In this document: piece after piece, positions 13,948-15,213 of the stretch
Numbering within the stretch: the stretch's first letter is position 1
Layout: the number at the start of each line of letters is the position of its first letter
Source: JBBSEZ01 sp038239195
Lineage (GTDB): Bacteria > Planctomycetota > Planctomycetia > Gemmatales > Gemmataceae
NCBI GenBank assembly: GCA_038239195.1
Contig: JBBSEZ010000238.1
Location: 1-15,213 of the forward strand
Direction: 5' to 3'
Length of the DNA: 15,213 nt
Program-made: the position numbers and the translations under genes
Notes under the pieces: model-generated
What the model was told of the DNA's origin: nothing
What the model saw: the letters and a program-made list of their open reading frames with translations, nothing else
The model's database searches: none

Positions 13948-13958
13948 CAGAGGGAAAG

Positions 13959-15134
13959 ATGGAGCATCAGAATGGCGGGCCGGTGGACCACCGTTACCCC
14001 CACCGGGGGGAACTGATCGTTCTCCCTGGACGGAGTTTGCAGGAAGCGCTGGACAACCTGGGAATGAGCCAGGCGGAACTGGCCCTGCGCGCGGGCCTTT
14101 CCAAGAAGACCGTCAACCGGATCATCCAGGGCCACGAGCCGATCGGCTACGACACGGCCGAGCGGCTGGAACGAGTAACCGGGGTGCCTGCGAGCCTGTG
14201 GAACAACCTGGAGGCCATCTACCGAGGTCGCCTTGCCCGCCTCGAGGCCGGGGAGCGACTCGCCCGGGATCGCCAGTGGCTCGAAGGCGTCCCCTTGAAG
14301 GAGCTCGTGCGACGCGGGGCCATCGAGGAGCAGGCAGACGAGGTAGGTTGGCTTCAGGCCGCGTTGACGTTCTTCGGCGTCCATAGCCCCTCCGCGTGGG
14401 ACGCGATCTGGGCCAGTCCCCAGGCGGCCTTCCGGAAGTCCGCGGCGTTCGAGCACGATCCCAAGGCGGTGGCGACGTGGTTGCGGCTGGGCGAGCGGGC
14501 GGGACGGGCGCTCGAGTGCCGACCCTACGACAAGGAGAAGTTCAAGGAGGCCCTGGCGAAGGTCCGTGCCCTGACGTTGGAGCTACCCGAGGTCTTCGTG
14601 CCGAGGATGAAGGCCCTCTGCTCGGGCGCGGGCGTGGCCATCGTCTTCGTCCGCGAGATCAAAGGCGCCCCCGTGAGCGGGGCGGCCTACTGGCTGTCGC
14701 CCGAGAGGGCCATCGTGCAGATGACCTTGCGGGGCAAGTGCGACGACCGCTTCTGGTTCACGTTCTTCCACGAGGCCGGCCATCTCCTCAAGCACGGTAA
14801 GAAGGAGATGTTCGTGGACGACGACTCGACGAAGGGCCCCGAAGAGCTGGAGGCGGACCGCTTCGCCGAAGACCTCCTGATCCCGCCCGGCCGGGCGAAG
14901 AAACTGCCGAGCCTGAAAGGTCGGCAGCAGATCGTGGACTTCGCCGAGTCCGTCGGCATTGCCCCGGGCATCGTGGTGGGGCGGCTTCAAAAGATGGGGC
15001 TGCTCGGCCATCAAGCGCGCGAGAACGGCCTCAAGAGGCGGTTGCAATGGGCGGATGAACTGGCGGAAAAGGGGAGACTCAGCGCTAATCCCTCCCAGAA
15101 TTCGGGGCACTATCCGGGCCCGTCTTGGGGTTAG
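13959..15134 (+). CDS. XRE-family regulator fused to an ImmA/IrrE-type zinc peptidase (HigA-like antitoxin)
   Basis: 391 residues, several times the length of a classical HigA (about 100). The N-terminal DNA-binding domain (about 25-85) has MSQAELALRAGLSKKTVNRII (36-56) and ITG-like RVTGVPASLWNNLE (72-85), as in HigA antitoxins. A helical middle region follows (about 86-210). The C-terminal domain (about 210-345) has RFWFTFFHEAGHLLKHG (264-280), an HExxH zinc site with His271, Glu272 and His275, and ELEADRFAEDLLIP (296-309) supplying the third ligand, as in ImmA/IrrE peptidases that cut or displace repressors. AGGGAAAG precedes the ATG. Likely role: neutralise the upstream toxin and repress the operon; the peptidase half might control stability of a repressor or of itself. 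The last 25 or so residues are low-complexity. Confidence 0.87.
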   Translation: MEHQNGGPVDHRYPHRGELIVLPGRSLQEALDNLGMSQAELALRAGLSKKTVNRIIQGHEPIGYDTAERLERVTGVPASLWNNLEAIYRGRLARLEAGERLARDRQWLEGVPLKELVRRGAIEEQADEVGWLQAALTFFGVHSPSAWDAIWASPQAAFRKSAAFEHDPKAVATWLRLGERAGRALECRPYDKEKFKEALAKVRALTLELPEVFVPRMKALCSGAGVAIVFVREIKGAPVSGAAYWLSPERAIVQMTLRGKCDDRFWFTFFHEAGHLLKHGKKEMFVDDDSTKGPEELEADRFAEDLLIPPGRAKKLPSLKGRQQIVDFAESVGIAPGIVVGRLQKMGLLGHQARENGLKRRLQWADELAEKGRLSANPSQNSGHYPGPSWG

Positions 15135-15213
15135 ATGGGGGGTCGGCGGTTGGTGGCGGGGCGCACAAGGGCCGTCGGCCCATGCGATCCAGGCGGAGGC
15201 GGAGGAAGCGGTC

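Noticed and set aside
15135..15213. Start of another gene or a terminator after the XRE-peptidase gene
   Set aside because: The remaining 79 bp show only a short GGGCCG/CGGCCC palindrome around 15168-15181 without a T-run and no clear start codon with a ribosome site.

Overview
The window reads as a stretch of chromosome from a high-GC planctomycete, most likely a Gemmata-type organism. Three sigma-factor loci share the planctomycete-style ECF motif DAEDAFQATFLVLARKA, one gene has a TIGR03067-like domain, one fragment matches a protein family I know only from planctomycetes, and palindromic repeats occur between and inside genes. All family names come from recognising motifs by eye; no database search was run.

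Layout. Positions 1-1183 (minus) hold the start of a membrane glycosyltransferase of the GT39/ArnT type. Its ORF runs off the left edge through a REP-like inverted repeat pair. Divergent from it is a LOG-family nucleotide-processing protein (1299-2093, plus). Next come three minus-strand genes that look like a nitrogen-assimilation cluster: an FNT-family anion channel (3579-4475), cyanase (3023-3466) and a uroporphyrinogen-III synthase (2115-2927). A plausible reading is uptake of nitrite or cyanate, cyanate breakdown to ammonia, and supply of the siroheme precursor needed by nitrite reductase. Divergent from the channel is a large secreted protein with a CPPC thioredoxin-like domain (4824-7082).

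Positions 7157-11983 carry three related ECF sigma loci. The first (7157-8809, minus) is intact and is fused through one membrane helix to an exported domain that ends in an STN/secretin-like module. The second (9073-9582, plus) is a chimera: sigma region 2 is joined to part of an unrelated planctomycete protein, whose remainder continues in another frame to 10025. The third (10650-11983, plus) is broken by a one-base frame change between region 4 and its membrane-anchored coiled-coil tail. The loci are separated by strong palindromes, including a perfect 29-bp inverted repeat at 10248-10332.

Positions 12172-15134 hold a secreted SYLF-domain protein, a convergent secreted TIGR03067-like protein, and a two-gene toxin-antitoxin-like operon: a HigB-type toxin followed by an XRE regulator fused to an ImmA/IrrE-type zinc peptidase domain. 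No tRNA, rRNA, CRISPR array or intact transposase gene was seen.
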